The notes under the pieces are model-generated. The model saw only the letters and a list, made by a program, of their open reading frames with translations, was not told the origin of the DNA and did not search any database. 64,000 nt of DNA from Brachycybe producta (lineage: Eukaryota > Arthropoda > Diplopoda > Playtdesmida > Andrognathidae): assembly GCA_036925085.1 (NCBI GenBank), contig JAUPFP010000003.1, positions 3,587,001 to 3,651,000 on the forward strand. Direction: 5' to 3'. A program made the position numbers and the translations under genes. Of the stretch, positions 1-12,034 are shown in pieces. Every line of letters begins with the position of its first letter. The first letter of the stretch is position 1.

Positions 1-346
1 AAGATACAAATAAATGAAATAATATTAAATATTAAATTATTAATAATAAAAAACACAGTGTGGCTTCACTCAGGGTCAGGCCACAAGGTGATCCATTTGG
101 TGATCCGGATAACCACCGAAATTGCAACAATCGCCGGTTTTTTTTGTTAGTGAACGCTTCTATTGGTTGTCAATTGGAGTTAAAACTAATTTTACCAAAG
201 TTTTTAACAATTTTTTTTTAAATTTAGGATTCGAAAGATTCGAAAGACAAAAAAAAAAAAAAACAGCGGCAAAGATTCGAGTTTTCGAATCTCGAATATT
301 TTTCAAGATTCGTCGGATTCGAGGATTTGAATATCCCATCCCTAAA
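1..346 (+). mobile_element. hAT-like non-autonomous element, right part (family A)
   Basis: Shares a ~300-bp block with 58895-59196, including ACACAGTGTGGC, TTGCAACAATCGCCGG and the end ...GATTCGAGGATTTGAATATCCCATCCCTAA. The left part lies outside the window. The apparent 80-aa ORF at 122-364 is a shadow. Confidence 0.65.
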
Positions 347-488
347 TTTTACCAAAGTTTTTAATAGTTTTTTAAAAGTTAGGATTCGAAAGATTCGAAA
401 GACAAAAAAAAAAAGCGGCGAAGATTCGAATTTTCGAATCTCGAATATTTTTCAAGATTCGCGGATTCCGAATGTCCCATATCCGTAA
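347..488 (+). repeat. Tandem duplicate of the family A right tail
   Basis: Repeats TTTTACCAAAGTTTTTAA ... CGAATCTCGAATATTTTTC of 196-346 and ends ATGTCCCATATCC. Suggests local duplication of the element end. Confidence 0.6.
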
Positions 489-655
489 AACCAAATAAAA
501 AGATGTGCAACAACAAAAGTAAATAAAAGTATTTAGTAAACTTTTGGAAAAGTTCTCTGTCCGAACAAACTGAAATTTACTTCCTCTTTTTTCTTTTCTA
601 GTTTTTTAAGTGTTGTGACCTTGTCCATAACCCCTTTATTTTGAGAGAATAATTG

Positions 656-859
656 ACAGGCAGTTAGAAATCGGAGAGAACTTCAGTTGGCTCCGCCCCT
701 TTTTATGACGACTGGCAACTTCTAATTGGTTTGTTGTGTGGTTCGACGTTGAAAAGGGCGGAGCATGTGACGTCAGACTTCATAACCAACCAATTAGAAG
801 TTGCCAGTCATAACAAGGGCGGAGCCAACTGAAGTTCTTCCCGATTTCTAACTGCCTGT
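656..859. mobile_element. Mutator-like MITE, family B, copy 1
   Basis: Near-complete palindrome with ends ACAGGCAGTTAGAAATCGG / CTAACTGCCTGT. Perfect 9-bp target duplication GAATAATTG at 647-655 and 860-868. Contains GGGCGGAGC boxes and a central TGACGTCA. Confidence 0.88.
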
Positions 860-868
860 GAATAATTG

Positions 869-1454
869 TGGATAAAAAAAGGGGGGAGGAGGGGGGTTAT
901 TGATCGTTTTTAATTGCAGAAGACCCACAAAAATAACATTGTGTCATGTCACTTTTTTTTTTACTTCTATTTGTGAACGAGTTTTGCTGTTGACGTCACA
1001 TTATTATTACTTTTAAAATTGGGTGTAAAAAGTTGTTTGACTGACTGACTGACTGACATGTGCCCCCATAGTGCACACCATACATACACAGCTAATTTTA
1101 CCTTGGTTCCTGATAACTTGACCACCTGACTTATATATTATTATTATTATTATGGTAGTAGCCACTAGCTAATTGATTGACCATTCAGAACACGTACTTT
1201 TGAATAAGTTATTTTATGTTTACTAAACTAGTAAACTGGAATTTCCGTCATGTCAAAACTTTCCCCCCTCTCTCCCCCTTTTCTTATTTTAGACCCACAC
1301 TTGAAAGAGGGTGTGGAGAGTCAAAATCGTGCTCTTAAAAAGAAACCCTAAAAATAAATTTTGAACCACATTAAATCAATAATTTTCACTATCAAATTAA
1401 AAGAATTTCAGTCAAATATTTATATAAAAAAATAATAACTTTAAAAAGGGATTA
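869..1454. other. No gene seen
   Basis: AT-rich sequence with a G run (about 880-896), a CTGA tandem (about 1038-1056), an ATT run (1135-1152) and a CT-rich stretch (1261-1290). No exon or named element recognised. Confidence 0.5.
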
Positions 1455-1645
1455 TTTGGCACACGGGCCACTTTTGGTGGTTGATTTCGACTGCAAAATG
1501 AAGTTTCAGGCGGTTTTGGAGCTGTGGGCTGCAATGTATTTTTTTTATATATATATAGAAAGATTCAAAAGTGGTCAAAAGTGGTTATAGAGTTCGTATT
1601 GCAGTCGACCTCGGCCACCAAAAGTCGTCTAGTATGTGTTTCCAA
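1455..1645. mobile_element. Foldback element, family K, copy 1
   Basis: Inverted arms GGGCCACTTTTGGTGGTTG...TCGACTGCAAAAT and ATTGCAGTCGACC..GGCCACCAAAAGTCG. The same arms occur at 34766-34945. Confidence 0.6.
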
Positions 1646-1651
1646 TCCTTA

Positions 1652-1945
1652 TACCTTGTACACAGTCATGAGTTAAATGAATTCAAATTAAATGTGTTTA
1701 GGGTGAATTATACGGAATCCAGTTAAGGACATGAACCCAAATAAAAATTGACTTTTAATTATTAATATTTTAAATTGAAATTACTAAATCAATATTTTGT
1801 CAATAGTTTATTGAATTATATTTAAGTATTAACTCAATATTTTCAGATTATTAACTGAATAAATTGAATTCGACATATTTGTTTGTTTGTCCTTCACGGG
1901 GCTCTGTAGAATACGATTATTATTTAAATGCATTTAAAACAGCTG
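1652..1945 (+). repeat. Dispersed repeat family G, copy 1
   Basis: About 290-bp unit from ACCTTGTACACA via GAGTTAAATGAATTCAAATT to TTTAAATGCATTTAAA. Shared with 21738-22012 (reverse) and 26985-27272. Confidence 0.7.
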
Positions 1946-1950
1946 CTTTT

Positions 1951-3640
1951 TCGAACTTCTCATATTTTGCCATTTGAAATTGAAAGTGTGTTTTTTGAAA
2001 CACTCTGTATTATTACATTCTCAGACAGTTCATAGGTCAACCTATTTATTATGAATTTATGAATTATGTTTGGACAAAAATTATTTCTGACGTGTTTGTG
2101 TTTTGTGTTTGCATTTTTTTTTAAATATATATTTAAAAAGTAGATTCTCCATTGTTCTTATTACATTTTAATTTGACTTAAATAAAATTTTACATAGAGG
2201 TGAATGGTTTTTATCCATTGATGATATGAATGATGGTTAAAAAATGAAGTTGTCAATGGAGGAATTTTTTTCTTTGTTCTTCTTCTTCTTATTTATATTG
2301 TTCATCCAACTATTGAACAACAGCAACAACTCTGTCATATATTATTATTATTTAACCTAAATGTGTGAAAATTGTATCAGAGGTGAGAAAAAGCGGATGA
2401 AATTATTGAAATAGAGAAAGAGAGGGGGGGGGGGAGGTGGTGGGATTTATTTTTTTCAGAAATGATGTCACTGGAACAATTGATTTTTCTATCTCTCTTT
2501 CTTTTGATTCATTTTTTTTTAATATAAATTTACAAAGGATGTAACCATGTGCATCTTTCATTTTTCTGTCTGTGTGTGTAAAGGGTTAGTACACACTGGT
2601 CTTTGAATTGCGTCAGTTGCGATTCAGACTTTGCAACACTATTGAAATGTTTCCGGACTGAATCGCGTCAGCTCAAGATTCACATTGTTTCTTGATTTTC
2701 CAATCGAAATGAGAAACTTTAAAACAATTGTTGCAAGACATTTTTTTTTTTGGAAACACGAAACAAAGACTCAAAAGAGCTGATGTTTGCTTTTAATTAA
2801 TTATTAAAAGACTAGACTTTTGAAAATAATGTTTAAAAACTAATTGTTGAGGACCTTTCTGTGTAAATTGTGTTTCTGGGAAGTAATTATGGTCTTCTGA
2901 TTACAAAGACAAATAAAAGAAAATGAAATTTTGAAATCCTGGCCCATCTTCCAGTTTCAGGGTGTCCAAAAGACTTAAACCGAATGTGCTCTCGGCCCAA
3001 AAGAGCTTTCAGTGCCCACCACCGTTTCTACTTTCTTCGCCCCTCTTGATGAATCACATGTGTAGGGCACATATTGCAATGCCCACTTCCGCACGTGATA
3101 ATTGACAGGGTAGGGGCTGAGGCCTAGGGGCAATCAGGACTTCGTAAAGTCTATCAGGCCAGTTGTTTTTGCTAATTCTACCCCGCAACATTGTATCAGA
3201 GCAGCCCCTCAACATTGTATCACAACAAAGAATCTTAGTGTGTAGTGTGTGAATGAATCTATCTTTAATTTTTTTTAATTGCAAATTAAGATTTAAATTA
3301 AATTATAAATGTTCATGGTGGTTCTCTAAACAAATAAAACTTCAAATATAAATCGAAAAAAATTCAAGACTTCTTCTCTCCATACATTTAAAATTTATTA
3401 ACAAAAATAAACAGGATGTTTACAAAGTTCTGCTTCAAATCAATTCATTGATGTTAAAAATCAATTATTAATTTTTCACACTATGGTAACAGGTTAACAC
3501 ATTAAAAACTACACATAATACATTGATGTGTTAAGTTAAAAGTTAACAGAAAAAAAATGACTTGAGAGTCATTTTTTATGAGATTTTCTTTGAAAACTTT
3601 GAAACTAATTAATTTTAAAAGAAAAAAAGAATCAAAATAA
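1951..3640. other. No gene seen; AT-rich with one GC-richer block
   Basis: Mostly AT-rich. 2583-2700 has GCGTCAG/CTGACGC inverted motifs that may be a decayed foldback. 2940-3240 is richer in GC and of unknown origin; its short minus-strand ORF (76 aa) matches nothing I recognise. Confidence 0.4.
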
Positions 3641-3642
3641 GG

Positions 3643-3646
3643 TGTG

Positions 3647-3682
<36 letters not shown>

Positions 3683-3712
3683 AAAAGAGAGAGAGAGAGA
3701 GATGGAGAGGGA
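3643..3712. repeat. GA microsatellite
   Basis: Long (GA)n tract with minor interruptions. The minus-strand ORF over it is low-complexity Ser/Leu. Confidence 0.9.
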
Positions 3713-4137
3713 GATGGGACCTTTTTCATGGTGCATTTTAAAAGATTTTCACAATTGAATTTAGATGTGAAACTTTTATAAAAATGGGAAGAATACAAGA
3801 AAAAAGAGTTGAGTGCATCGTACAGACTGTGAAAAATCATTGGGAGTTTTTCTTTTTTTCTGATCAGAACAAACTAACCAACCTTGAAGTTTTTATTCAA
3901 AATTGGTAAAAATTTAAAGGGTACATTGCCCGCTTAGATACATTATACATAAATACAGATCTCTTAAAATAGATTACACCTGGTGCAAAAACCACAGGTG
4001 ATAACAAAATATAACATGTACACCTCTCTCAAGGGTAGGTAACAATGAAATTTGATGCAAATATACAGTATGTGGGTCTAGATAACAATAGAGACTTACA
4101 TAAGCTCATGGACCGCTGGGCCCACCATGCATATAAA

Positions 4138-4196
4138 TCTCACAAAAAAAAGCTGAAAAAGCTCACAAGGCCCATCAGGCTCATCAGGCCTGTACT
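4138..4196. repeat. Short GGCCCATCAGGCTCATC minisatellite
   Basis: A few imperfect units similar, on the reverse strand, to the minisatellite at 24155-24450. Confidence 0.4.
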
Positions 4197-4221
4197 GGTT
4201 ACAAAAAAAATCCAGGTTTTT

Positions 4222-5016
4222 TAAGAGGCTACATCGCAAAATTACTTCGAAAAATCTTCACAAAGAGCGCTAGTATCGTTTTTCTATTGAGCCCTATAGA
4301 CCCGATGTTAAAGAAAAAACGTTAATTTTTAAAATAAACACAGTCGCGGCGGCAATATGTTTATTTTTCATATTTAAAGTTGTCCAATTTTGATGGTTCA
4401 AAGTGCAATGTGCACCTAAAATATATGCTGATCGTGTGATAGAATGTCAAAAAATTGGTAAGTGCGCTTCTATTTTTAAAAACTATTTCAAAATCGCGAA
4501 TTTCTAACTTTTATGTTAAACAAAACGTCCATTAAAATGCTGGTAAAATACGTAAAAATAATTATAAAAAACAGAAAAAAATTCAGCACGTGCGCCAATG
4601 TGTTGACTTCACTGTGGTTTTATTATGTTTTTTTTTTTAAATTATTTTTACGTACTTTTTACGAGCATTTTAATGGATTTTTTTGCTTACGAGCAGCGTA
4701 CTTAATGGAGTTTAACACAAGAGTTAGAAATTCGCGATTTTGAAATAGTTTTAAAAAATAGAAGCGCACTTACCAATTTTTTGCCATTTTATCACTCGAT
4801 CAGAATATATTTAAGGTGCACATTGCACTTTGAAACATCAAAAATTGGACAACTTTAAATATGAAAAATAAACATATTGCCGCCGCGACTGTTGTGTATT
4901 TTAAAAAAATAACATTTTTTCTTTAACATTGGGTATATGGGCTCAATATTAAAACGATGCTAGCGCTCTTTGCGGAGATTTTTTCGAAGTAATTTTGCGA
5001 TGTGTGTAGCCTCTTA
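4222..5016. mobile_element. Long palindromic MITE, family F, copy 1
   Basis: About 795 bp with ~390-bp inverted arms. Ends TTAAGAGGCTACATCGCAAA and ...TTTTGCGATGTGTGTAGCCTCTTAA. Contains GCCGCCGCGACTGT in both arms. Other copies at 7600-8225 and 31689-32454. The ORF at 4513-4743 is a shadow. Confidence 0.85.
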
Positions 5017-5935
5017 AAATAAACGTTTTGTAACAGTTTAATTATATTTTAAAATTTTATTCAAATTCAATTTGAAATTTGTCGAAAAATTTCAAACCAT
5101 TATTAGTTATTGTATCTTATTTGTAGTTAAATTGCCATAGAAAGTTTATTTTTAAAGATATCATCATCATCATCATCATGAAAATAATTATTTTCTATTT
5201 CTTCATTTTTTTTTCAGTTTGAAAATGTATTGAAATTTTTATTTCAATAGATTTTTTTCAAAAAAAAAATCCATTTCTATTATTGAACTGAATTTTTTGT
5301 CATTGTTTGAAAACCAGCTGTAGGCCTAGATATATATATATATATTTAATATATTTTATGTTCATAAAAAAATAATTTTCTAAAGATGGAAAGAAGATAA
5401 AAACTGGGACTATTAAGTTGCTTACTCATGAAATTTTTGTTTACAAAAAAAATAAAGTTGGTTGAGAGCTAAATAGAAAAAATATGTGTTAAAAGTTTTG
5501 TTTACGTTTTTTTCTTCTTTTAAAAATGTGTTTTGGCTTCAAAATATTAAAGCGATGTCCCACTAGCCTTAACCTCATACTGTATATATGCAAACAGCTT
5601 AAATAATAATGAGTCAGTAGGATTTTAAAAGAGAAAAATAACTTGTTTTAGAAGAAGAAATTCGAGAATGACATTTTAAATTTAGTTGTGTAACTTTTTT
5701 TTTTGTGTTTAAAAAACCGCTTTTAATAAGGAAATAAATGATAGACGTTGTTGATGTTAAAAGATGCGGCTTTTTTTTACACACTCTTAAATAATCAAGT
5801 ATTTATTTTGATGTCTATTTAACAAGTTACATCAATTAAACTTTTATGATAGTGCCTTAAGTGTCATTAACACCTAAAGTGTTATTAGAGAGTATTATAA
5901 ATCATTATATCATTTACAAATAGGTTTGAAAGCTT
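5017..5935. other. No gene seen
   Basis: AT-rich, with an ATC run at 5160-5178, an AT dinucleotide run at 5330-5346 and several poly-A/T tracts. Confidence 0.5.
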
Positions 5936-6575
5936 GTAAAGTTTTCAAAGTTTCCAAACGTTTCCAAACGTTTCCAAAAGTTCTTTCAAAGTTCTTTCAA
6001 AGTTTTTTCAAAGTTCTTTCAAAGTTTTTCCAAAGTTTTTCCAAAGCTTTTCAAAGTTTTCCAAAGTTTTCCAAAGTTTTCCAAAGTTTTCCAAAGTTTT
6101 CCAAAGTTTTCCAAAGTTTTCCAAAGTTTTCCAAAGTTTTTCAAAGTTTTTCAAAGTTCTCCAAAGTTCTCCAAAGTTTTCCAAAGTTTTCCAACGTTTT
6201 CCAACGTTTTACAACGTTTTACAAAGTTTTACAAAGTTTTACAAAGTTTTCCAGAGCTTTCCAGAGCTTTCCAGAGTTTTCCAAAGTTTTCCAAAGTTTT
6301 CCAACGTTTTCCAACGTTTTCCAAAGTTTTCCAAAGTTTTCCAGGGTTTTCCAAAGTTTTCCAAAGCTTTTCAAAGTTTTACAAAGTTTTACAAAGTTTT
6401 ACAAAGTTTTCCAAAGCTTTCCAAAGCTTTCCAGAGTTTTCCAAAGTTTTCCAAAGTTTTCCAAAGTTTTCCAAAGTTTTCCAAAGTTTTCCAAAGTTTT
6501 CCAAATCTTACCAAAGTTTTACAAAGTTTTACAGAGTTTTACAAACTCTTCCAAAGTTTTACAAAGTTTCCAAAA
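5936..6575. repeat. 10-bp satellite (CAAAGTTTTC)n
   Basis: About 60 units of TTTTCCAAAG with point variants, ending in an A tract. Because three units make 30 nt, one frame stays open for 220 codons (KVFQSFPKFS repeated); this is a by-product, not a gene. Confidence 0.95.
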
Positions 6576-6579
6576 AAAA

Positions 6580-7599
6580 AATTCCTAAGTTATGAAAATA
6601 TTCAAAAATTACAAAATTTAAAAAACTTTATGACATTTTCAGCGGTTTGATGTAAAAAAATTCAAATTAGAAGCAATTAACTAGTTTTTATTAAAATACG
6701 TAGGACATGATTTTTCATCACCTGTCCATTTATAAAAAAAATATTATGATTTGAAATTTTATTTGTCAAAAAAGGGTTTTTACAAGATGTTTACATTTTT
6801 TATAATTTAATTATTATTTTATTATTTTTATTAAAATTACAATTTTTTTTATTTGAAAATGTTTTTTTTTTTTAAATTATTTTTAAATTTATTTTTAAAA
6901 AAAGCAATTTCGCGATATTTACAATAAAATCAAAAGAAATATGAATGAATTCCGGTATGAATAAAAATGACTTTTTTAAGAATTGAAATACCGGATAAAA
7001 TGAAAAAAAAAATCCAATGAGGTGAAAAAATTCTCACCCAATTTTTGCATATTTTTCAGGTTTTTAAATAAAAATGGTGGATTTTTTTTTCTTCTTCTTT
7101 CTTTGTTATTTCTATTTCTTTACAATTTTTTGTATTTTTCTTCCTGAGTGTCTGAATTATTTAGTGCATTTTAAAATGCAGCTGACGTGTGTGTATTTTT
7201 TATTATATTGTATTTTGAAAGATGTCAGGTGGTTTTTTTTTAGAAAACCCATAAGTTAACAGCTGTTTTTTTTTACATTTGTAACCCATATATCCTCACA
7301 TACATCTTCATTTTTTGTTATATATATATTTTTTTCATTCTCTCTAATTGTTTAAATTTACTTGTTTTTTCTCTCTTAAACAACTCATTGGATGAAACAA
7401 GGACAAACCCATTTAAATCCTCTTTTTTTTTAGTTAAAATTATTAAACAGTTAAAATTAGTAGAACAACAGCTGATATTATTACAGAGTGTTTACAAAAC
7501 GTTTACAACACAAATAATAACAGTTTAGCACTTGTACAGATTAGCTGTTTTCGTTTAGTTATCAAACAAATTTGGTTTTGTTGCAGTTAAGAAAAATTA
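6580..7599. other. No gene seen
   Basis: Very AT-rich sequence with poly-T/A tracts and T-rich short ORFs. The end of the stretch carries TTACAAAACGTTTACAACAC-like direct repeats; no element recognised. Confidence 0.5.
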
Positions 7600-8225
7600 T
7601 CGCGAATTTCTAACTCTTAAATACATGCTGATCGAGTGATAGAATGACAAAAAATTGGTAAGTGCGGTTCTATTTTTAAAAAACTATTTCAAAATCGCCA
7701 ATTTTTAACTCTTTATGTTAAACTCCATTGAGTATACGCCCAAATAAGAAGAAAAAAATCCATTAATATGCTCGTAAAAATACGTAAAAATAATTTTAAA
7801 AAACCAGAAAAAAAAATCAGCACGTGCGCCAATGTGTTGGCTTCACTTGTGTTTTTTTAAAATTATTTTTACGTATTTTTATCAACATTTTAATGGATGT
7901 TTGTTTTTGCTTACGAACGCGTACTCGATGGAGGTTAGAAATTCGCGATTTTGAAATAAGTTTTTAAAAATAGAACCGCACTTACCAATTTTTTGTCATT
8001 CTATCACTCGATCAGCATATATCTAAGGTGCACATTGAACTTTGAACCATCAAAATTGGACAACTTTAAATATGAAATATAAACATATTGCCGCCGCGAC
8101 TGTTGTGTATTTTAAAAATTAACGTTTCTTCTTTAACATTGGGTCTATGGGCTCAATAGAAAAACGATGCTAGCGTCTCTTTGCGGAGATTTTTCAAAGT
8201 AATTTTGCGATGTATAGCCTCTTAA
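7600..8225. mobile_element. Family F MITE, copy 2 (left end missing)
   Basis: Begins inside the left arm (CGCGAATTTCTAACTCTTAA) and keeps the full right arm, ending CGATGTATAGCCTCTTAA. Confidence 0.8.
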
Positions 8226-8330
8226 GTGATTGAGTTACTCTTCTAGTTTCTAAATTACTTTCAATTTCATTTTAATGTTTCTTCTTCACAAACATAGAAT
8301 AACCAGAGTTCTATTCCATTGTTCTTTTTG
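8221..8330. mobile_element. Family E fragment before the mucin exon
   Basis: CTTAAGTGATTGAGTTACTC-TTCTAGTTTCTAAA and the CAGAATAACCAGAGTTC-like end. It abuts F copy 2. Confidence 0.55.
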
Positions 8331-8404
8331 ATTTGCATATTTTGCTAATTGCATAATGACTATGCTAATAATAATATTTATTTATTTTACAAAATTTAAA
8401 ATAG

Positions 8405-8667
8405 GAATTGCAGTGTCCGAAAAGATTGGACCAGCAATTGTGATTCGTAACGATGTTCAGCAACAGAATGGCAACAGCAATAGTCCTACTGGTCCACCTA
8501 GGACCACCACAGTCTATGGATTTTTGGATTTTACAACCACCATAGACAACACGGTGGTTGTGTTTCGACCGTCCAGTGCATCGGTCAAGTCTCCGGCCAC
8601 AGTGTCCATCAGTTCTTCAAAGTCTGAAAAAGCAACACTTCCAATTGCGGCAACCAAAACAAGACAA
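8405..8667 (+). CDS. Mucin-like protein, penultimate exon (5' part of gene not found)
   Basis: Open exon coding for a Thr/Ser/Val-rich segment that includes YGFLDFTTTIDNTVVVFRPS. The frame is open between an acceptor (AATAG at 8404, or GCAG at 8412, both giving the same phase) and a donor GTAAAT after 8667, in phase 0. This joins in frame to the exon at 13716 through ...KTRQ|VMTATV. An ATG at 8356 lies in frame but in AT-rich sequence that looks intronic, so I do not take it as the start. A signal peptide or first exon was not found upstream; it may lie in 1-8400 or outside the window. The family is not identified with certainty. Composition suggests a secreted or extracellular-matrix protein of the kind common in arthropods (inference). 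Confidence 0.65.
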
Positions 8668-8724
8668 GTAAATATTTTAATCATCATTTTTTTTAAAAAA
8701 AAAGGTGACTAAAACAACATTGAA

Positions 8725-9545
8725 GAAATTGAAAGTTTTTTTTTTTTTTTGCTTTTTTAATTTGCATGAATTTTAGAAACTAGAAAGGTAGATGAATTAT
8801 ATGATATCTTTCAAAATAAACTTTTCGTAGGCAAAAAAAAAACTTGGGTCATTTTCAAACTAACATGAAAAGTTTATTTTAAAAAATAATCTAAATGAAA
8901 TTATCCTTAATTGATGAGCTACCCTTCTAGTTTCTAAGGGCGATTTGCCTTCTTAAACCAGATTTTAGATTTTGACAGTTTGTTTTGTTGTAAAAACGAT
9001 TATTTTCATTTTTGTCCAAAAAAAAAAGTATATTTTGAAAGATGTCAACATAAAATTACCCTTAACTGATTCAGCTACCATTCTAGTTTCTAAAAACACG
9101 TCCAAGTTTCTCTTCATTTTGCACCTGAAATATAGAATGACCAGAGTTTGAGAGGCGTTTTTACACTTTAAAACCACCTTAAGAGAAACTAAAAAAAATG
9201 TTTTAGAAACTAGAAGGTAGCTGAATCATTAATATTTTCATGTTGATATTTTTCAAAATAAACTTTTTATAGATAAAAATAAAAAATGGCCCCTCGGTTT
9301 AAAAATTGGGTCATTTTCAAAACTCACATTAAAAAGCTTATTTTGAAAAATGTCAACATGAAAAATACCCTGAAGTGATTGAGTTACCTTTCTAGTTTCT
9401 AATACACATTCAAGTTTCTCTTTATCTTGAACCTGAAAGGCAGAAATAATCAAGAGTTCGAGAGGCGACGTGTTTCCACTTTAAAACAACCTTAAGTGAC
9501 TTTTCTACCCTTCTAGTTTCTAAGAATAACCAGAGTTCGAAAATC
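8725..9545. mobile_element. Cluster of family E palindromic MITE fragments
   Basis: At least three partial copies marked by TTAGAAACTAGAA / TTCTAGTTTCTAA, AATAAACTTTTTAT and the AACCACCTTAAG end, within the mucin gene intron. Confidence 0.7.
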
Positions 9546-9645
9546 ACCTGTTCATAAAACAAGTCCAGTAATCATTGTATTATTAACGTTTTGTTAACCA
9601 AAAATACATTTATTTTCAGAAAAATTAAATACAATTATAATTAAT

Positions 9646-9976
9646 TGGGCTCGGATTTTTATGCAAAATATCAAACAAATGTGTTCTCAATCTGTGGCCC
9701 AAGGGCCAATTGTGAAGTAATAATCTAGTTGAGATCAACCAACAATCAATTATCTTTGTTTTTTTTTCTTCAATCAAAAACACTGGTTAGAGGCTAGAAC
9801 TTTCTAGTTGACAACTGGATAGTAACCAGACATCTAGCCTCTAACTAGTCTTTTTTTATTATTATTATTAGAAAAAGCATAATTGCTCTAATGATAATAT
9901 GATTACTTCAAATTGGCACTTGGGCCACAGATTGAGAACACAGTTGCTTGATATTGCATAAAAATCCGAACCCCAA
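9646..9976. mobile_element. hAT MITE family C, copy 1
   Basis: Inverted ends GGGCTCGGATTTTTATGCAA and TTGCATAAAAATCCGAACCC, with the internal GTTAGAGGCTAGA / TCTAGCCTCTAAC stem. Confidence 0.8.
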
Positions 9977-10341
9977 TTTATCCAAAATTGGTGAAGAAGA
10001 CACAAAAGATGATTTTCTCAGGGCCTTTTTTTTTCTCTTAATTAACCTCATTGGTATTATTTATTTTAAAAACTAGAAAAAAAAATGTTTATTGTTTTAT
10101 TGTTTTAGAAAATAAAATACACACAGAGATGAAGAAATATGATTGTAATTAACTTATTATTATAACTGTAGTAATAATAATAATAATTGATAATTGCAAC
10201 TGTATTTTTTGGTTACGACCTCGACATTTGTACAATTTAAACATTTTCTTTGTGTATTTTAAATAATACAACATTGACTGAGATACAGGGTGTTTCAGAA
10301 TCAACGTCTCAAGTGTTATTAACTTATTATCAACCATTATT

Positions 10342-10615
10342 GCTTGGATTTTTATGCAAATATCAAGCAAATGTCTTTGCAATGTGTTGTAACAATTCAG
10401 TTTAGATCAATGAAAAAATTATTGATTTTTCTTAATCAAAAACACTGCTTAGAGGCTAGTATTTTAGTTGACAACTGGTAGTAATCAGAAATATTAGCCT
10501 CTAACCAGAAATTTTCATTAGAAAAAAAAATCATAATTGCAGTTGCTCTAATGATGATGATTATAATTACTTCACAATTGGCACTTGGGGGTCACAGATT
10601 GAGGAAACATTTGTA
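10342..10615. mobile_element. hAT MITE family C, copy 2 (right end cut)
   Basis: Begins GGATTTTTATGCAAATATCA and is cut within the right arm at GAGGAAACATTTGTA, exactly where the family B copy begins. Confidence 0.7.
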
Positions 10616-10822
10616 ACAGGCAGTTAGAAATAGGTCAGAACTTCAGTTGGCTCTGCCCTTGTTATGACGACTGGCAACTTCTAATTGGCTGGTTATGTAG
10701 TCTGACGTTGAAAAGGGCGGAGCATGTGACGTCAGACTTCATAACCAGGCAATTAGAAGTTGGCGGTCGTCATAAAAAAGGGCGGAGCCAACTTCTGTTT
10801 GTTCCGATTTTTAATTGCCTGT
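10616..10822. mobile_element. Mutator-like MITE, family B, copy 2
   Basis: Full-length with both ends (ACAGGCAGTTAGAAATAGG ... TTAATTGCCTGT), but no 9-bp duplication: the left flank is family C and the right flank family E. Confidence 0.8.
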
Positions 10823-11100
10823 TTTCAAACTGACATAAAAAAAAGCTTATTTTAAAAGATATATCAAACATGAAAATACTCTTAAGTGATTGAGCTAACC
10901 TTTCTAGTTTCTAAAACACTTTCTAATTTCTCTTCATTTTGCAACTGGAAAGATGCAACCTTTAAAACCACCTTAAGATGTATTGGTTTATTTCCCTGTC
11001 TTCCAGGAGCAAAATTAATAGAAACTAGAAGGGTAGCTCAATCACTTAAGGGTATTTTTCATGTTTGATTGATATCTTTTAAAATAATCTTTTGAAGTCT
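10823..11100. mobile_element. Family E fragment
   Basis: Arm with CTTAAGTGATTGAGC..TTTCTAGTTTCTAAAACAC, then the opposite arm GAAACTAGAAGGGTAGCTC. Confidence 0.65.
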
Positions 11101-11271
11101 GCTTTAGAGCTGGATCTAGTCTGTAGTATGTAGTTTTGAGACATAATTGCACAGCCTAATTATGATATGGCCTTCAGATGTTTCAAATTTAATTAGAAAA
11201 CAAAAATCACAAGGATTTCAAACAGAAATGTAATTTACCTCGGGGTGGTTTAATGGCTACACCCTTATGTC

Positions 11272-11478
11272 ACAGGCAATTAGAAATCGGGACAAACAGA
11301 AGTTGGTTCCGCCCTTTTTTATGACGAAAGGAACTTCTAATTGGTTGGTTATGTAGTCTGACGTCACGTGCTCCGCCCGTTTCAACGCCACAAACTCACA
11401 ACAAACCAATTAGAAGTTGCCGGTCGTCATAAAAAGGGCGGAGCCAACTTTTGTTTGTTCCGATTTCTAATTGCCTGT
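11272..11478. mobile_element. Mutator-like MITE, family B, copy 3
   Basis: Ends ACAGGCAATTAGAAATCGGG and its complement. Perfect 9-bp duplication CCTTATGTC at 11263-11271 and 11479-11487. Contains TGACGTCACG and GC-box-like motifs. Confidence 0.9.
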
Positions 11479-11825
11479 CCTTATGTCACCCAAATTTAGG
11501 CAAAATTCAAATTATCGACAACAAAATTTATTAATTTATTAAAAAGTAGCTTTTTTTAAAAAAAAAATAATTTAATAAAGAAGCAGCTTTATGAAATAAT
11601 TTAATGTTTGTTAGAAACTAGAATGTTATGTTCTAGTTTACTAGAGAGAGAAAAAAAAAGCTGAGACTAGAAAGTTCAATCTCTTTTGTTTATGAATATG
11701 ATTGATTTCAATATGAAAAAGAGAACAAGTGCTAATAAAAAATTAATTTGCATATAATTTCTGAGAAGAATTTTTGGCAAATTATCTCATCATCAGATAA
11801 AACAATAAGCATATTTGGAAATTAC

Positions 11826-12034
11826 ACATGCAATTAGAAATCGGGACGAACTTCAGTTGGCTCCGCCCTTTTTTATGACGACCGGCAACTTCTAATTGGT
11901 TGGTTATATAGTTTGACGTCACATGCTCTCCGCCCTTTTCAACGTCGAACCACACTACAAACCAATTAGAAGTTGCCGGTCTTCATAAAAAGGTGGGAGC
12001 CAACTGAAGTTTGTCCCGATTTCTAATTGCCTGT
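11826..12034. mobile_element. Mutator-like MITE, family B, copy 4
   Basis: Ends ACATGCAATTAGAAATCGGG and CTAATTGCCTGT. Perfect 9-bp duplication GGAAATTAC at 11817-11825 and 12035-12043. Confidence 0.9.

Noticed and set aside
5926-6588. 220-codon open frame
   Set aside because: Produced by a 10-bp satellite whose 30-nt triple keeps one frame open; no start context or homology.
8356-8404. ATG at 8356 as the start of the mucin-like gene
   Set aside because: The codons before 8405 are AT-rich and intron-like, with an acceptor at their end; a missing upstream exon is more likely.
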